The notes under the pieces were generated by a model that worked only from the letters and a program-made list of their open reading frames with translations, was not told the DNA's origin and did not search any database. Made by a program: the position numbers and the translations under genes. Positions 47,390 through 58,272 of a DNA stretch of 64,000 bases are shown in pieces. Source of the DNA: Acaudatibacter sp035532115 (GTDB taxonomy: Bacteria; Pseudomonadota; Alphaproteobacteria; Caulobacterales; Caulobacteraceae); NCBI GenBank assembly GCA_035532115.1, contig DATKRO010000088.1:1-64000 (forward strand), read 5' to 3'. Numbering within the stretch: the first letter of the stretch is position 1; the number at the start of each line of letters is the position of its first letter.

Positions 47390-47550
47390 CCTGCGTTCCG
47401 CCGACCGGCAGCCGGCGCCGACACGGCTGCCGCGGGTCGATATCCACACCTTATCCCCAGGCGCGGCGGCCGTCTCTCACATAGTTTGGCAATTGGCGCG
47501 CCAGGCTCCTATGACGGCGAGGACGGCGGCGGGACGAAGGAGCGTCAGGC

Positions 47551-48414
47551 ATGCGGAGCCTCGAAGGCAAGGTCGCGGTGGTCACCGGGGCGGCGAGCGG
47601 CATCGGGCTGGGCATGACCGAGGCCTTCGCCAGCCGCGGCATGAAGGTGGTCATGGCCGACGTGGAGGAGGCCGCGCTCGCCAGCGAAGCCGAGCGCCTC
47701 GCCAGGGCCAATTTCGAGGTCGCGCCCGAGCGCGTCGACGTGGCCTCGTTGGAGAGCGTCGAGCGGCTGGCGGACGCCGCCGAGCGCCGCTTCGGTCCGG
47801 TGCATGTCGTCTGCAACAACGCCGGCGTCTCGGGCGGCGGCGGCGGGCGGCCGATCTGGGAGCAGGCGCAAAGCGAGTGGGACTGGGTGATGGGCGTCAA
47901 CTTCCGCGGCGTCGTCAACGGCCTGCGCGTCTTCACGCCGCGCATGCTGGCGCACGGCCAGGAGGGCCACATCGTCAACACCTCGTCGATCCTGGGGCTG
48001 ACGACCGGACCAGGCTCGATCTACGGCGTCTCCAAGCACGCGGTCGCGCGCCTCACCGAGGGGCTCTACCACGACCTCGCCGCCGCCGGCGCCGACATCG
48101 GCGTCACCCTGCTCTGCCCCGGCATGATCGCCACCAACATCATCACCTCGGGCCGCAACCGTCCGGCCGAGGCGGGCCGCGACGCCGGCGCCGAGGATCC
48201 GGCGCGGCGCGCCGCGCTCGCGGCCATGGACGCGCGCTTCAAGGCCGAGGGCATGGCGCCGCGCGAGGTGGGCGAGCGCGTCGCCGAGGCGATCGCCGAG
48301 CGGCGCTTCTATGTTCTGACCCATCCGGAGAACATGGAAGGCGTCCGGCGCCGCTTCGACGACATCGCCGCCCTGCGCGATCCGTCCCCGCCGCGCTCGC
48401 TGATCGGCTCGTGA
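47551..48414 (+). CDS. SDR-family oxidoreductase
   Basis: A 287-residue short-chain dehydrogenase. The nucleotide-binding motif TGAASGIGLG starts near residue 12, DVEEAAL near 38 suggests NAD preference, NNAGVSGG is near 90, and the catalytic Ser-Tyr-Lys set is in NTSSILG and YGVSKHA. It runs 30 bp ahead of the rhamnosidase on the same strand and might be co-transcribed. The substrate cannot be inferred with confidence. Confidence 0.9.
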   Translation: MRSLEGKVAVVTGAASGIGLGMTEAFASRGMKVVMADVEEAALASEAERLARANFEVAPERVDVASLESVERLADAAERRFGPVHVVCNNAGVSGGGGGRPIWEQAQSEWDWVMGVNFRGVVNGLRVFTPRMLAHGQEGHIVNTSSILGLTTGPGSIYGVSKHAVARLTEGLYHDLAAAGADIGVTLLCPGMIATNIITSGRNRPAEAGRDAGAEDPARRAALAAMDARFKAEGMAPREVGERVAEAIAERRFYVLTHPENMEGVRRRFDDIAALRDPSPPRSLIGS

Positions 48415-48444
48415 GCGGCGCACCAGGACCAAGGCGCTCTCTCC

Positions 48445-51400
48445 ATGACCCGGTCTGAATCCAGCGGCATGCGCGTCACCGGTCTGATGGCCGAGCGCCT
48501 GGAATATCCAATCGGGCTCGAGACCCCGGCGCCTAGGCTCTCCTGGCGGCTGGCATCGGACCGGCGAGGCGCGCGGCAATCGGCCTTTCGGGTGCGCGTC
48601 GCCGGCGAGGCCGAGGCGCTGCGGCGCGGCGGCGCCGACCTCTGGGACAGCGGCAAGGTCGCCTCGGACCGATGCTTCGACATCGCCTACCAGGGGCCTC
48701 CTCTGGTCTCGCGCCAGCGGTGCTGGTGGAGCGTCGAGGTCTGGGACGAAGCCGGCGCGCCCGCCGCGCCGCCGGCGCCGGCATTCTGGGAAATGGGGCT
48801 GCTCGAGGCAGGCGACTGGAGCGCCGGCTGGCTCGCGGTCGAAACCGCCGAGGACCTCGCCGATCGCGAGGCCGGCCTGCACTGGATATGGGGCGAGGGC
48901 CACGAGCCCGAGACCCGGCGCTTCCGCCACGGCTTCCGGCTCTGCGAGGGCGCCGCGGCGGCCACCCTCTTCGTCGGCGCCCGCCACCGGCTCGAGGCGC
49001 TGCATCTCGACGGCGCGCCGATCGTGCTGGAACACGCCAACGCCTACGGCTTCGGCCCGGGCGCGGCGATGCGGCGGCTGGAGCTGGGACCGCTCGGCGC
49101 CGGCGAGCATCTGCTGGCGGCGCAGGCCGCGCTGGAGCGGCGCCGCTACGAGCCGGCGCGGCGCAGCGGCGGCTTCGCGGCGATGCTGCGGCTGCGGCTC
49201 GCGAGCGGCGGCGTGGAGCGTCTGGTCACGGGGCCGCAGTGGCGCACGGATGCAGCGGTCGCGGCGGCCGCCGACTGGGCCGCGGCCGGCTTCGACGACC
49301 GGAGCTGGGCGCAGGCCGCGCCGGCGGGCGCGAGCCAGGCCTGGCCGGCGACCAGCGCCATGCTGCTGCGCACCAGTTTCGCCGTGGAGCGGCCGCTGGC
49401 GCAGGCGCGGCTCTACGTCACCGCCCTGGGCGCCTACGAGGCGTTCCTGAACGGGGCGCGCATCGGAGATGCCCTGCTCGCCCCCGAGAGCACGGATTTT
49501 CGCAAGCGCGCGCTCTACCGCGTCCACGACGTGACCGCCCTGGTGCGTGCGGGCGAGAACGTTCTGGGCGCCCACGTCGGCGACGGCTGGTACGCCAGCG
49601 TCGTCGCCCCCGGCGGCCGCTACGCCTTCGGCCCGCCACCGCGGCGGTTCCTGGCGCAGCTCGAGCTGACCTTCGCGGACGGCGCCCGCCGACTGGTCCA
49701 GACCAGCCCGGGCTGGCGCACCGCGCCCTCGCCGGTGGTCGCCTCGGAAATCTACGATGGCGAGAGCTTCGATGCGCGGCGCGCATTCGCCGGCTGGAGC
49801 GAGCCCGGATTCGACGACCGCGCCTGGGAGGCGGCGCGCGCCGCCGAGCCTCCGCCCTGCCGGCTGGTCGCCCAGACGTCGCCGCCGATCCGCGTCACTC
49901 AGACCCTGGCGCCCAGGGCGATTTCCGAGCCCCGGGCCGGAGTCTTCGTCTTCGATTTCGGCCAGAACTTCGCCGGCGTCTGCCGACTGCGCGCCAAGGG
50001 AGCGGCGGGAGCGCGCATCACCTTGCGCTTCGCCGAGATCCTCGGGCAGAACGGCGAGGTCGATCAGGCCAACCTGCGCGCCGCCAGGGCCACCGACGTC
50101 TACATCCTGGAGGGCGATCCGGCGGGCGAGGTGTTCCAGCCGGCCTTCACCTACCACGGCTTCCGCTACGTGCAGGTCGAGGGCTATCCCGGCGCGCCGA
50201 TGTCGGGCGATCTCGACGGCCTGGCGATCTCGTCCGACCTGCCGCTCAGCGGCGCGCTCAGGATCGGCAACCCGCTGATCGCCCAGCTCGGGCGCAACGC
50301 TCTGTGGAGCCAGCGCTCCAACTTCACCGGCATCCCCACCGACTGCCCGCAGCGCGACGAGCGCCTGGGCTGGCTCGGCGACGCCTGCGTCTTCTGGGAC
50401 GCCGCCGCCTTCAACATGGACGTCTGCGCCTTCACCCAGCGCTTCGCCGGCGACATGCGCGACGCCCAGAGTCCGGGCGGCGCCTTCTCCGACTATGCGC
50501 CGGCGGCGCGGCGCTACGGCGACGAGCCGGCGCCGGGATGGGCCGACGCCGGCGTGGTGCTGCCGTGGACCTCGTGGCGCCGCTACGGATCGACTTCGAT
50601 CATCGACGCCCACTGGGAGGCGATGGAGCGCTATCTGCGCTATCTCGAGGCCGCCAATCCGGATGGCCTCTGGCGCGAGAAGCGCGGCCTCGATTTCGGC
50701 GACTGGCTGGCGCTGGACGCCAAGGCGCCCGGCGATCCGACGACGCCGAAGGACCTGATCGGCACGGCGTGGTGGGCGCACACCAGCGCCCTTGCGGCCG
50801 AGATGGCGCGCGCCAGCGGTCGCACCGGGCAGGCGGCGTGGCTGGACGCCCTGCACCGACGCATCGCCGAGGCGTTCCGCGCGGCTTATGTCGGCGCCGA
50901 CGGGCGCGTCGGCAACGGCAGCCAGACCGGCTACATCCTGGCGCTGCACTTTGGCCTCGTGCCTCCGGCGCTCCGGGACGCGGCGGGCCGGCGGCTCGCC
51001 GACGACATCGAGGCGCGCGGCGGCGTGCTCTCCACCGGCTTCCTCGGCACGCCCTTCAGCCTCGACGTGCTCGCCGACATCGGCCGCGCCGATCTGGTCT
51101 ACGATCTGCTGTTGCGGACCGAGTTCCCGTCCTGGGGCTACATGGTCGCCAAGGGCGCGACCACGATCTGGGAGCGCTGGAACGGCGACGTCGGCGACGT
51201 GGCGATGAACTCGTTCAACCACTATGCCTTGGGCGCGGTGGCGGGATTCCTGTTCCGCCGCATCGCCGGCATCGACGCCGCCGCGCCGGGCTTCTCGCAG
51301 ATCCTGGTGCGCCCGGTGCTCGATCCGCGCCTGCGCCATGCCGGCGCCGACTACGACAGCGTGCTCGGACGCATCTCCACCGACTGGCGCTGGACGCCGG

Positions 51401-51591
51401 GCGAGAGCTTCGATCTTGCCTTGACCATACCGCCCAACGCCGCCGCCCGGGTCGCGCTTCCCACCCGCCTCGGCGCGAACCTGACGCTCGACGGCGAGCC
51501 GGCGCGCGCCCGCAGCGAGGGCGGCGAACTCGTCCTGGCGCTGCCGGCGGGGAGGCACGACTTGCGCGTGAGGCCCAGTGACGCGGCGTAG
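48445..51591 (+). CDS. Alpha-L-rhamnosidase (GH78)
   Basis: A 1048-residue GH78 alpha-L-rhamnosidase. The N-terminal beta-sandwich domains start with GLMAERLEYPIGLETPAPRLSW, the classical family opening. The (alpha/alpha)6 catalytic domain carries DCPQRDERLGWLGDA (with the conserved acid Asp/Glu) around residue 630 and TTIWERWNGDVGDVAMNSFNHYALG around residue 910. A C-terminal beta domain follows. No signal peptide is visible, so it probably acts on imported rhamnosides. Nearby galE could serve sugar-nucleotide metabolism but is not in the same operon. Confidence 0.92.
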   Translation: MTRSESSGMRVTGLMAERLEYPIGLETPAPRLSWRLASDRRGARQSAFRVRVAGEAEALRRGGADLWDSGKVASDRCFDIAYQGPPLVSRQRCWWSVEVWDEAGAPAAPPAPAFWEMGLLEAGDWSAGWLAVETAEDLADREAGLHWIWGEGHEPETRRFRHGFRLCEGAAAATLFVGARHRLEALHLDGAPIVLEHANAYGFGPGAAMRRLELGPLGAGEHLLAAQAALERRRYEPARRSGGFAAMLRLRLASGGVERLVTGPQWRTDAAVAAAADWAAAGFDDRSWAQAAPAGASQAWPATSAMLLRTSFAVERPLAQARLYVTALGAYEAFLNGARIGDALLAPESTDFRKRALYRVHDVTALVRAGENVLGAHVGDGWYASVVAPGGRYAFGPPPRRFLAQLELTFADGARRLVQTSPGWRTAPSPVVASEIYDGESFDARRAFAGWSEPGFDDRAWEAARAAEPPPCRLVAQTSPPIRVTQTLAPRAISEPRAGVFVFDFGQNFAGVCRLRAKGAAGARITLRFAEILGQNGEVDQANLRAARATDVYILEGDPAGEVFQPAFTYHGFRYVQVEGYPGAPMSGDLDGLAISSDLPLSGALRIGNPLIAQLGRNALWSQRSNFTGIPTDCPQRDERLGWLGDACVFWDAAAFNMDVCAFTQRFAGDMRDAQSPGGAFSDYAPAARRYGDEPAPGWADAGVVLPWTSWRRYGSTSIIDAHWEAMERYLRYLEAANPDGLWREKRGLDFGDWLALDAKAPGDPTTPKDLIGTAWWAHTSALAAEMARASGRTGQAAWLDALHRRIAEAFRAAYVGADGRVGNGSQTGYILALHFGLVPPALRDAAGRRLADDIEARGGVLSTGFLGTPFSLDVLADIGRADLVYDLLLRTEFPSWGYMVAKGATTIWERWNGDVGDVAMNSFNHYALGAVAGFLFRRIAGIDAAAPGFSQILVRPVLDPRLRHAGADYDSVLGRISTDWRWTPGESFDLALTIPPNAAARVALPTRLGANLTLDGEPARARSEGGELVLALPAGRHDLRVRPSDAA

Positions 51592-51635
51592 CTGAGCGGG
51601 CTGGCTCGCGCGTCGAGGCCGCCGCCAGCGGCGGC

Positions 51636-52619
51636 TCAGGCGTCGGCGAGCTGGGCGCGATGCGCCAGGGCGGTGCGGACGATGGTGTCGATATCCGAGC
51701 AGCGCGGCGTCCAGCCGAGCATGGCGCGGGCCAGGCGCGCATCGGCGACCAGCGCCGGCGGATCGCCGGGCCGGCGCGGCGCCATGTGCTGCGGGACCGC
51801 TCGCCCCGTGGCGCGCTCCACGGCGGTTATGACCTCGCGCACCGAGTGACCCCGGCCGACGCCGAGGTTGAGGCAGAAGCTCTCGCCGCCGGCCATCAGG
51901 CGCCTCAGACCGGCGACGTGGGCTTCGGCGATGTCGGCGACGTGCACGTAGTCGCGCACCGCGGTTCCGTCCGGGGTCGGATAATCGGTTCCGAACACGT
52001 CGATGGCCGCGCGCCGGCCCAGCGCCGCATCCAGGGCCAGCGGGATCAGGTGATGCTCCGGGCTGTGCTCCTCGCCGATCTCGCCGTCCGGATCGGCGCC
52101 GGCGGCGTTGAAGTAGCGGAATACGCCGCAGGCGAGGCCATAGGCCGCGCCGTGCCAGGCGAGCATCCGCTCCACCGCCAGCTTGCTCTCGCCGTAGGGG
52201 TTGACCGGTCGCTGCGGATCGGTTTCGGCGATCGGCGATCGCTGCGGCGCGCCATAGACCGCCGCCGTCGAGGAGAAGACGATGGCGCCGATCCGGCGGG
52301 CGCGCAGGGCGTCCAGCAGCGCCAGGCTGCCCACGACGTTGTTGCGGAAATAGAGCGCCGGATCGGCGACCGACTCGGCGACGTCGATCGCCGCGGCGAA
52401 GTGCATCACCGCGACCGCGTCGTGCCGGCGCATGGCCTCCACCAGACGCGCCGCGTCGGCGATGTCGGCCTCGACCAGCGGCCCCCAGCGCACCGCGTGA
52501 CGGTGGCCGGTGGAGAGATTGTCGTAGGCGATCGGCCGATAGCCCGCCCGCGCCAGCGCCTTGCAGGCGTGGGCGCCGATGTAGCCGGCGCCGCCGGTGA
52601 CGAGAACCGCTGTCTGCAT
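51636..52619 (-). CDS. galE: UDP-glucose 4-epimerase
   Basis: A 327-residue extended SDR. The NAD motif GGAGYIGAHACKAL starts near residue 8, the catalytic Tyr-Lys pair is in NPYGESKLAVE, and VFSSTAAVYG supplies the Ser. FRYFNAAGADPDGEIGE and RDYVHVADIAEAH are signatures of GalE. I start it at the ATG at 52619. The enzyme interconverts UDP-glucose and UDP-galactose for surface polysaccharide. The gene is convergent with the rhamnosidase. Confidence 0.93.
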   Translation of the reverse strand: MQTAVLVTGGAGYIGAHACKALARAGYRPIAYDNLSTGHRHAVRWGPLVEADIADAARLVEAMRRHDAVAVMHFAAAIDVAESVADPALYFRNNVVGSLALLDALRARRIGAIVFSSTAAVYGAPQRSPIAETDPQRPVNPYGESKLAVERMLAWHGAAYGLACGVFRYFNAAGADPDGEIGEEHSPEHHLIPLALDAALGRRAAIDVFGTDYPTPDGTAVRDYVHVADIAEAHVAGLRRLMAGGESFCLNLGVGRGHSVREVITAVERATGRAVPQHMAPRRPGDPPALVADARLARAMLGWTPRCSDIDTIVRTALAHRAQLADA

Positions 52620-52687
52620 GCGCCTGGCGCTCCTGGTTCGCCGGGTAACCACCGACGGCGACGCCTGGTTCTACCGGATGGCGGCCG

Positions 52688-54481
<1,794 letters not shown>

Positions 54482-54591
54482 CGGCCCCTCCCCGCGCTTC
54501 GCGAGCCGTCAGTGTGGACGCATAGGGTTAACTGCGCCCAAATGCCCCAGCGGCGCCGCGCGTCGCGAAAGGGGGCGCGGGTGAGAGGCGG

Positions 54592-56205
54592 ATGGATCGA
54601 GTGACGAGCGCCGGCGCCGGGACGCCGCAGCCCGGCCGCGAACTCGCCGCGCTCATGGGCGCGGCGGCCGCGCGCCAGCGGCTTGGGCGCTTCGACGAGG
54701 CCGCCCGGCTCTTCGAGCGCGCCATCGAACTCGAGCCCGGCGAGCCGGCGCCCTGGGCGGCGCTCGCGGCCTGCCGCCTTGCCGCGCGCCAGCCTCGGGC
54801 GGCGCTGGAGGCGCTCGCGGCGGGGCTGCGGCGCATCGGCCCCAATCCGGCGCTCTTCTGCGCCGAGGCGCGGGTGCTGCAGAGCCTCGGCCGCGTCGGC
54901 GAGGCGGCGGCGCGCCTGCGTCAGGCGCTGGCGCTCGACGCCACCTGCGGCGAGGCGCGGCTGGGGCTGGCGCTGGCGGCGCTGGAGGCGGGCGACTGGG
55001 ACGAGGCGCAGCGGCTGGCGCCGCCGCTCGCCGCCGGCCGCACGCCGCCGGGGCCCTGGGCGTGGGTGCGGGCGCGGATCGCCCTGGCGCGCGGCGACTT
55101 CGAGGCGGCGCGCCGGTTCGCCGCGGCGGCGGCGCAGGCGCCGCAGCTCGGCCCCGAGCAGCGCAGCGAGACCCTGCTGCTCCTGGGCGAGGCGCTCGAC
55201 GGCCTCGGTCGGCGATCCGAGGCGTTCGCGGCCTTCAGCCAGGGCAAGGCGGCGCTGCGGCGCCTCTACGCCGCGCGCGCCCAGGCGAGCGAATCCGAGA
55301 CCGCGCGGCTCGCCCGCATCGCCGCCTGGCTCCGCGACGCCGATCCTGGCCAGTGGCGCGCCGCCGCGCCGGACGAGGACGATGGCGTGCGCGGCCACGC
55401 GTTCCTCTTCGGCTTCCCGCGATCGGGCACCACTCTCCTGGAGCAGGCCCTGGCCGGACACCCGCACGTCGTCAGCCTCGAGGAGGCGCCGACGCTGGCG
55501 CAGGCGCAGGCGAAGTTCCTGGCCACGGACGAGGGTCTGGAACGGCTGGCGCGGCTCACGCCGGCGCAGGCCGCCGCCTGGCGCCGGCGCTACTGGAACG
55601 AAGTGGCGCGCCATGGCGTCGATCCCGCCGGCCGCGTCTTCCTCGACAAGGCGCCGGCCTCGACCCTCTGGCTGCCGCTGGTGGCCAGACTCTTCCCTCG
55701 CGCCAAGGTGCTCTTCGCCCTGCGCGATCCGCGCGACGTGGTGCTGAGCTGCTTCCGTTCCAGCTTCCAGATCAACGCCATGACCTACGCCTTCACCGAT
55801 CTCGCCGAGACCGCCGCCTGCTATGGCGCCTGCATGGCGCTGGCGCGGACCTGCCGCGCCGTCCTGCCGCTCGACCTGCGCGAGGCGCGCCACGAGGCGC
55901 TGGTCGAGAACTTCGATGTCGAGCTCGGCGGGATCGCCGCCTTCCTGGGCCTGGCGCCGAACCCCGCCATGGCCGATGTCGCCGCCACGGCGCGCCGGCG
56001 CGTGGTGCGCACTCCGAGCGCCGCGCAGGTGCGCGCCGGCCTCAACCACAATGGGCTGGGCCGCTGGCGCGCCTATGCGCGCGAACTCGCCCCGGTGATG
56101 GAGGCGCTCGCCCCCTGGATCGCGGCATTCGGCTACGATGCTGGCGGCTACGAAGCTGGCGGCTACAAGGCTGGCGGCTACGAAGCTCGCGGCGGCGACG
56201 GATAG
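54592..56205 (+). CDS. TPR-repeat sulfotransferase-family protein
   Basis: A 537-residue protein. Residues 20-240 are TPR-type helical repeats (FDEAARLFERAIELEPGEPAPW). The C-terminal half is a sulfotransferase domain with the 5'-PSB loop FGFPRSGTTLLEQAL near residue 275 and the 3'-PB region LFALRDPRDVVLSCFRSSF near residue 380. It would transfer sulfate from PAPS to an acceptor, perhaps a peptide or glycan bound by the TPRs. The last 30 residues contain a (GGYEA)n repeat. It overlaps the convergent sulfotransferase gene by 28 bp. Confidence 0.87.
   Translation: MDRVTSAGAGTPQPGRELAALMGAAAARQRLGRFDEAARLFERAIELEPGEPAPWAALAACRLAARQPRAALEALAAGLRRIGPNPALFCAEARVLQSLGRVGEAAARLRQALALDATCGEARLGLALAALEAGDWDEAQRLAPPLAAGRTPPGPWAWVRARIALARGDFEAARRFAAAAAQAPQLGPEQRSETLLLLGEALDGLGRRSEAFAAFSQGKAALRRLYAARAQASESETARLARIAAWLRDADPGQWRAAAPDEDDGVRGHAFLFGFPRSGTTLLEQALAGHPHVVSLEEAPTLAQAQAKFLATDEGLERLARLTPAQAAAWRRRYWNEVARHGVDPAGRVFLDKAPASTLWLPLVARLFPRAKVLFALRDPRDVVLSCFRSSFQINAMTYAFTDLAETAACYGACMALARTCRAVLPLDLREARHEALVENFDVELGGIAAFLGLAPNPAMADVAATARRRVVRTPSAAQVRAGLNHNGLGRWRAYARELAPVMEALAPWIAAFGYDAGGYEAGGYKAGGYEARGGDG
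56131..56190 (+). repeat. Four 15-bp tandem repeats at a convergent gene junction
   Basis: Four copies of a 15-bp unit GGCTACGAAGCTGGC (with one to two base changes each) lie end to end at 56131-56190. They encode GYDAGGYEAGGYKAGGYEA in the plus-strand sulfotransferase gene. The stop codon of the minus-strand sulfotransferase gene falls inside the fourth copy, at 56178. Such arrays are prone to copy-number change. Confidence 0.75.
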
Positions 56206-58157
56206 GCGCCGAGCGTCGGTCCCAGCGCCGCCTTCAGAGGACCGAGCCAGGGCTCGAAGCGGCGCCAGTCATCGAGACCACTGGTGAAGATCGGCTGGCG
56301 GACCTGCTCGGAACTTGGCGTGGCGACCGGCCGCGGGTTCTCGAAGAAGCGCAAGCTGGCCGGATCGAACGCCAGACCGAGATGGGCGGAGAGGCGCCGG
56401 ACCTCGCGCTGCGGGTCGGCCACCAGGGCCTCGTAGAAGATGCGGCACACCCGCCCCGGCAGCACCTGGTCCACATGGGCCATCAGGTCGACGTAATCGG
56501 CGTAGTAGCGGCCGAGATCGGTCAGGTCGTAGGCGAAGTCGAACCCTCCGGCGAAGTGCTGCCGGTAGGCCGAGAGGCAGCAGGCGAGCGGGTGGCGGCG
56601 CACGTCGATGATGCGGGCGTTGGGGAGCATCAGGTGGATGAGGCCGACGTGGAGGACATTCCAGGGCGCCTTGTCGGTGAACCGCGGGCGGCCGAGCCGC
56701 CGGCGCGGGCGGGTGCGCTCCAGATAGTCGCGCCCAAGCCTCGCGAAGTCCTGCGGGCCGAGTGCGGCGAGTTGATCGGGATAGACGCCCGGCAGCCGGC
56801 CCACGGCGTCGGCCATGGCCTGGACATCCATCAGCTCCTGGACGCCCTCGACCTCGCCGTGGCTGGCGAGGATCTGGTCGACCAGCGTCGAGCCCGAGCG
56901 CGGCAGGCCGACGATGAAGATCGGATCGGCCGCCTCGAACCCCCACCCCTCCCGCTCGGCGAAGAAGGCCGGCGTGAACAGCGCCTTGCACCGCGCCACG
57001 AAGGCGCTCGTCGCGTCGGGGTCGTAGGCGCGGCCGGCGCGCACCAGGGCGTTACCGCTGCGATAGTGCTCGAACGCCTCGCCATGGCGTCCCGCATCCT
57101 CGCTCGCCTTGCCAAGGGCAAAGTGCAGATGGCCGCGGTCGGCCGGCCCCAGCTCGCCCGCGAGCCGCGCCGCCATGGCCGCACGCGCCTCGGCGCTGAA
57201 TCGGTGCGCCTTCAGATTGGCGAGGCTCCACCAGGCTTCGGCCACCGCCGCATCGAGCGCCAGGCAGCGTTCGTAGGCCGCCACGGCCTCGTCCCGGCGG
57301 CCGAGCGTGCGCAGGCCATGGCCGTGCAGCAGCCACGCCTGCGGCTGATCGGGAAAGCTCTCCAGCACCGCCGCGGTGATCTCGGCCGCGCCGGCATAGT
57401 CGCCCATCTCGGCAAGGAGCGCGGCTCTCGTCATATGGCAGCGATTGTCGAGCTGGCCGCGCGCCGCGAGCCGGTCGAGCTGGGCGAGGGCCTCGCCATG
57501 CCGGCCGGCGCGGTGCAGCGCGAGGGCGTGGGCCTGGCGGGCAAGCGCGAGGCCGGGCGCCCGCTCCAGGCAGAACGAGAGCACCGCCAGCGCGGCGTCG
57601 AGGCGCCCCTGGCGGGCCAGCACCTCGCCCATCAGATGCGCCGCCGTCATGGAGGCAGGGTCACGCTCCAGCATCGCCCGCAGGTCCTGCTCGGCTGCAT
57701 CCAGTCGGCCCTCGGCCAAGGCTTCGGCCGGGCCGCGCAGCCGCGCCTCGGGCAGGGCGGCGCACAGCATCCGGTCATAGGCGCCCTGCGCGCTCTGGAA
57801 GTCGCCGCCGACGAGGCGGATGTCGCCGAGAAGCCGCCACGCGCCGGCAAGATCGGGATTGAGCGCCGCCGCCCGCGCCAGCGGCGCCGCCGCCTCGCGG
57901 CTGCGTCCCAGATCGACGAGCAGCCGCGCCCACTCGTAGAGCGCCGGCCAGGGCGTGGCGTGGCTGGCCGCGAGCGGCGCCAGCACCGCTGCGGCCGCCT
58001 CCAGCTTGCCCTGCGCCCGCAGCGCCGAACCAAGCACGGTCTGGACGTCCGGGCTGTCGGGAAAGTCTCGCAGCAGCGCGCGCGCCAGCGCCTCGGAGCG
58101 CGCCGGATCGCTCGCCAGGGCGCCGAGCGCGTCTTTCAGCGTAGCCGAACCCGCCAT
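56178..58157 (-). CDS. TPR-repeat sulfotransferase-family protein
   Basis: A 659-residue protein of the same architecture as its convergent neighbour. A long N-terminal TPR array covers about residues 1-400 (DSPDVQTVLGSALRAQGKLEAA onward). A sulfotransferase domain follows with FIVGLPRSGSTLVDQILASH near residue 430 and RIIDVRRHPLACCLSAYRQHF near residue 530. I place the start at the ATG at 58157; earlier codons would lie inside the terminator of the upstream receptor gene. The two sulfotransferases probably form a functional pair, though their acceptors are unknown. Confidence 0.87.
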   Translation of the reverse strand: MAGSATLKDALGALASDPARSEALARALLRDFPDSPDVQTVLGSALRAQGKLEAAAAVLAPLAASHATPWPALYEWARLLVDLGRSREAAAPLARAAALNPDLAGAWRLLGDIRLVGGDFQSAQGAYDRMLCAALPEARLRGPAEALAEGRLDAAEQDLRAMLERDPASMTAAHLMGEVLARQGRLDAALAVLSFCLERAPGLALARQAHALALHRAGRHGEALAQLDRLAARGQLDNRCHMTRAALLAEMGDYAGAAEITAAVLESFPDQPQAWLLHGHGLRTLGRRDEAVAAYERCLALDAAVAEAWWSLANLKAHRFSAEARAAMAARLAGELGPADRGHLHFALGKASEDAGRHGEAFEHYRSGNALVRAGRAYDPDATSAFVARCKALFTPAFFAEREGWGFEAADPIFIVGLPRSGSTLVDQILASHGEVEGVQELMDVQAMADAVGRLPGVYPDQLAALGPQDFARLGRDYLERTRPRRRLGRPRFTDKAPWNVLHVGLIHLMLPNARIIDVRRHPLACCLSAYRQHFAGGFDFAYDLTDLGRYYADYVDLMAHVDQVLPGRVCRIFYEALVADPQREVRRLSAHLGLAFDPASLRFFENPRPVATPSSEQVRQPIFTSGLDDWRRFEPWLGPLKAALGPTLGAYPSPPRAS

Positions 58158-58193
58158 GGCGCTGTCGTCTTCGCCCCGACGTCCGGCCGCAAC

Positions 58194-58227
58194 AAAAAAC
58201 TCGCGGAGCGATGGGCCGCTCCGCGAG
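58194..58227 (-). terminator. Rho-independent terminator of the TonB receptor gene
   Basis: A perfect 11-bp stem CTCGCGGAGCG / CGCTCCGCGAG (58200-58210 and 58217-58227) with a 6-base loop. On the minus strand it is followed by six T residues (58199-58194). It sits 46 bp after the receptor stop at 58273 and in front of the sulfotransferase start, so it separates the two transcripts. Confidence 0.85.
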
Positions 58228-58272
58228 AGGCGGGGGGAACAATCATCCGAACGGGGCGGCGCGCCGCGCGGC

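Noticed and set aside
54525..54535. GTTAAC near the histidine kinase start as a CtrA box
   Set aside because: Only a single half-site; the paired site at the needed spacing is missing.
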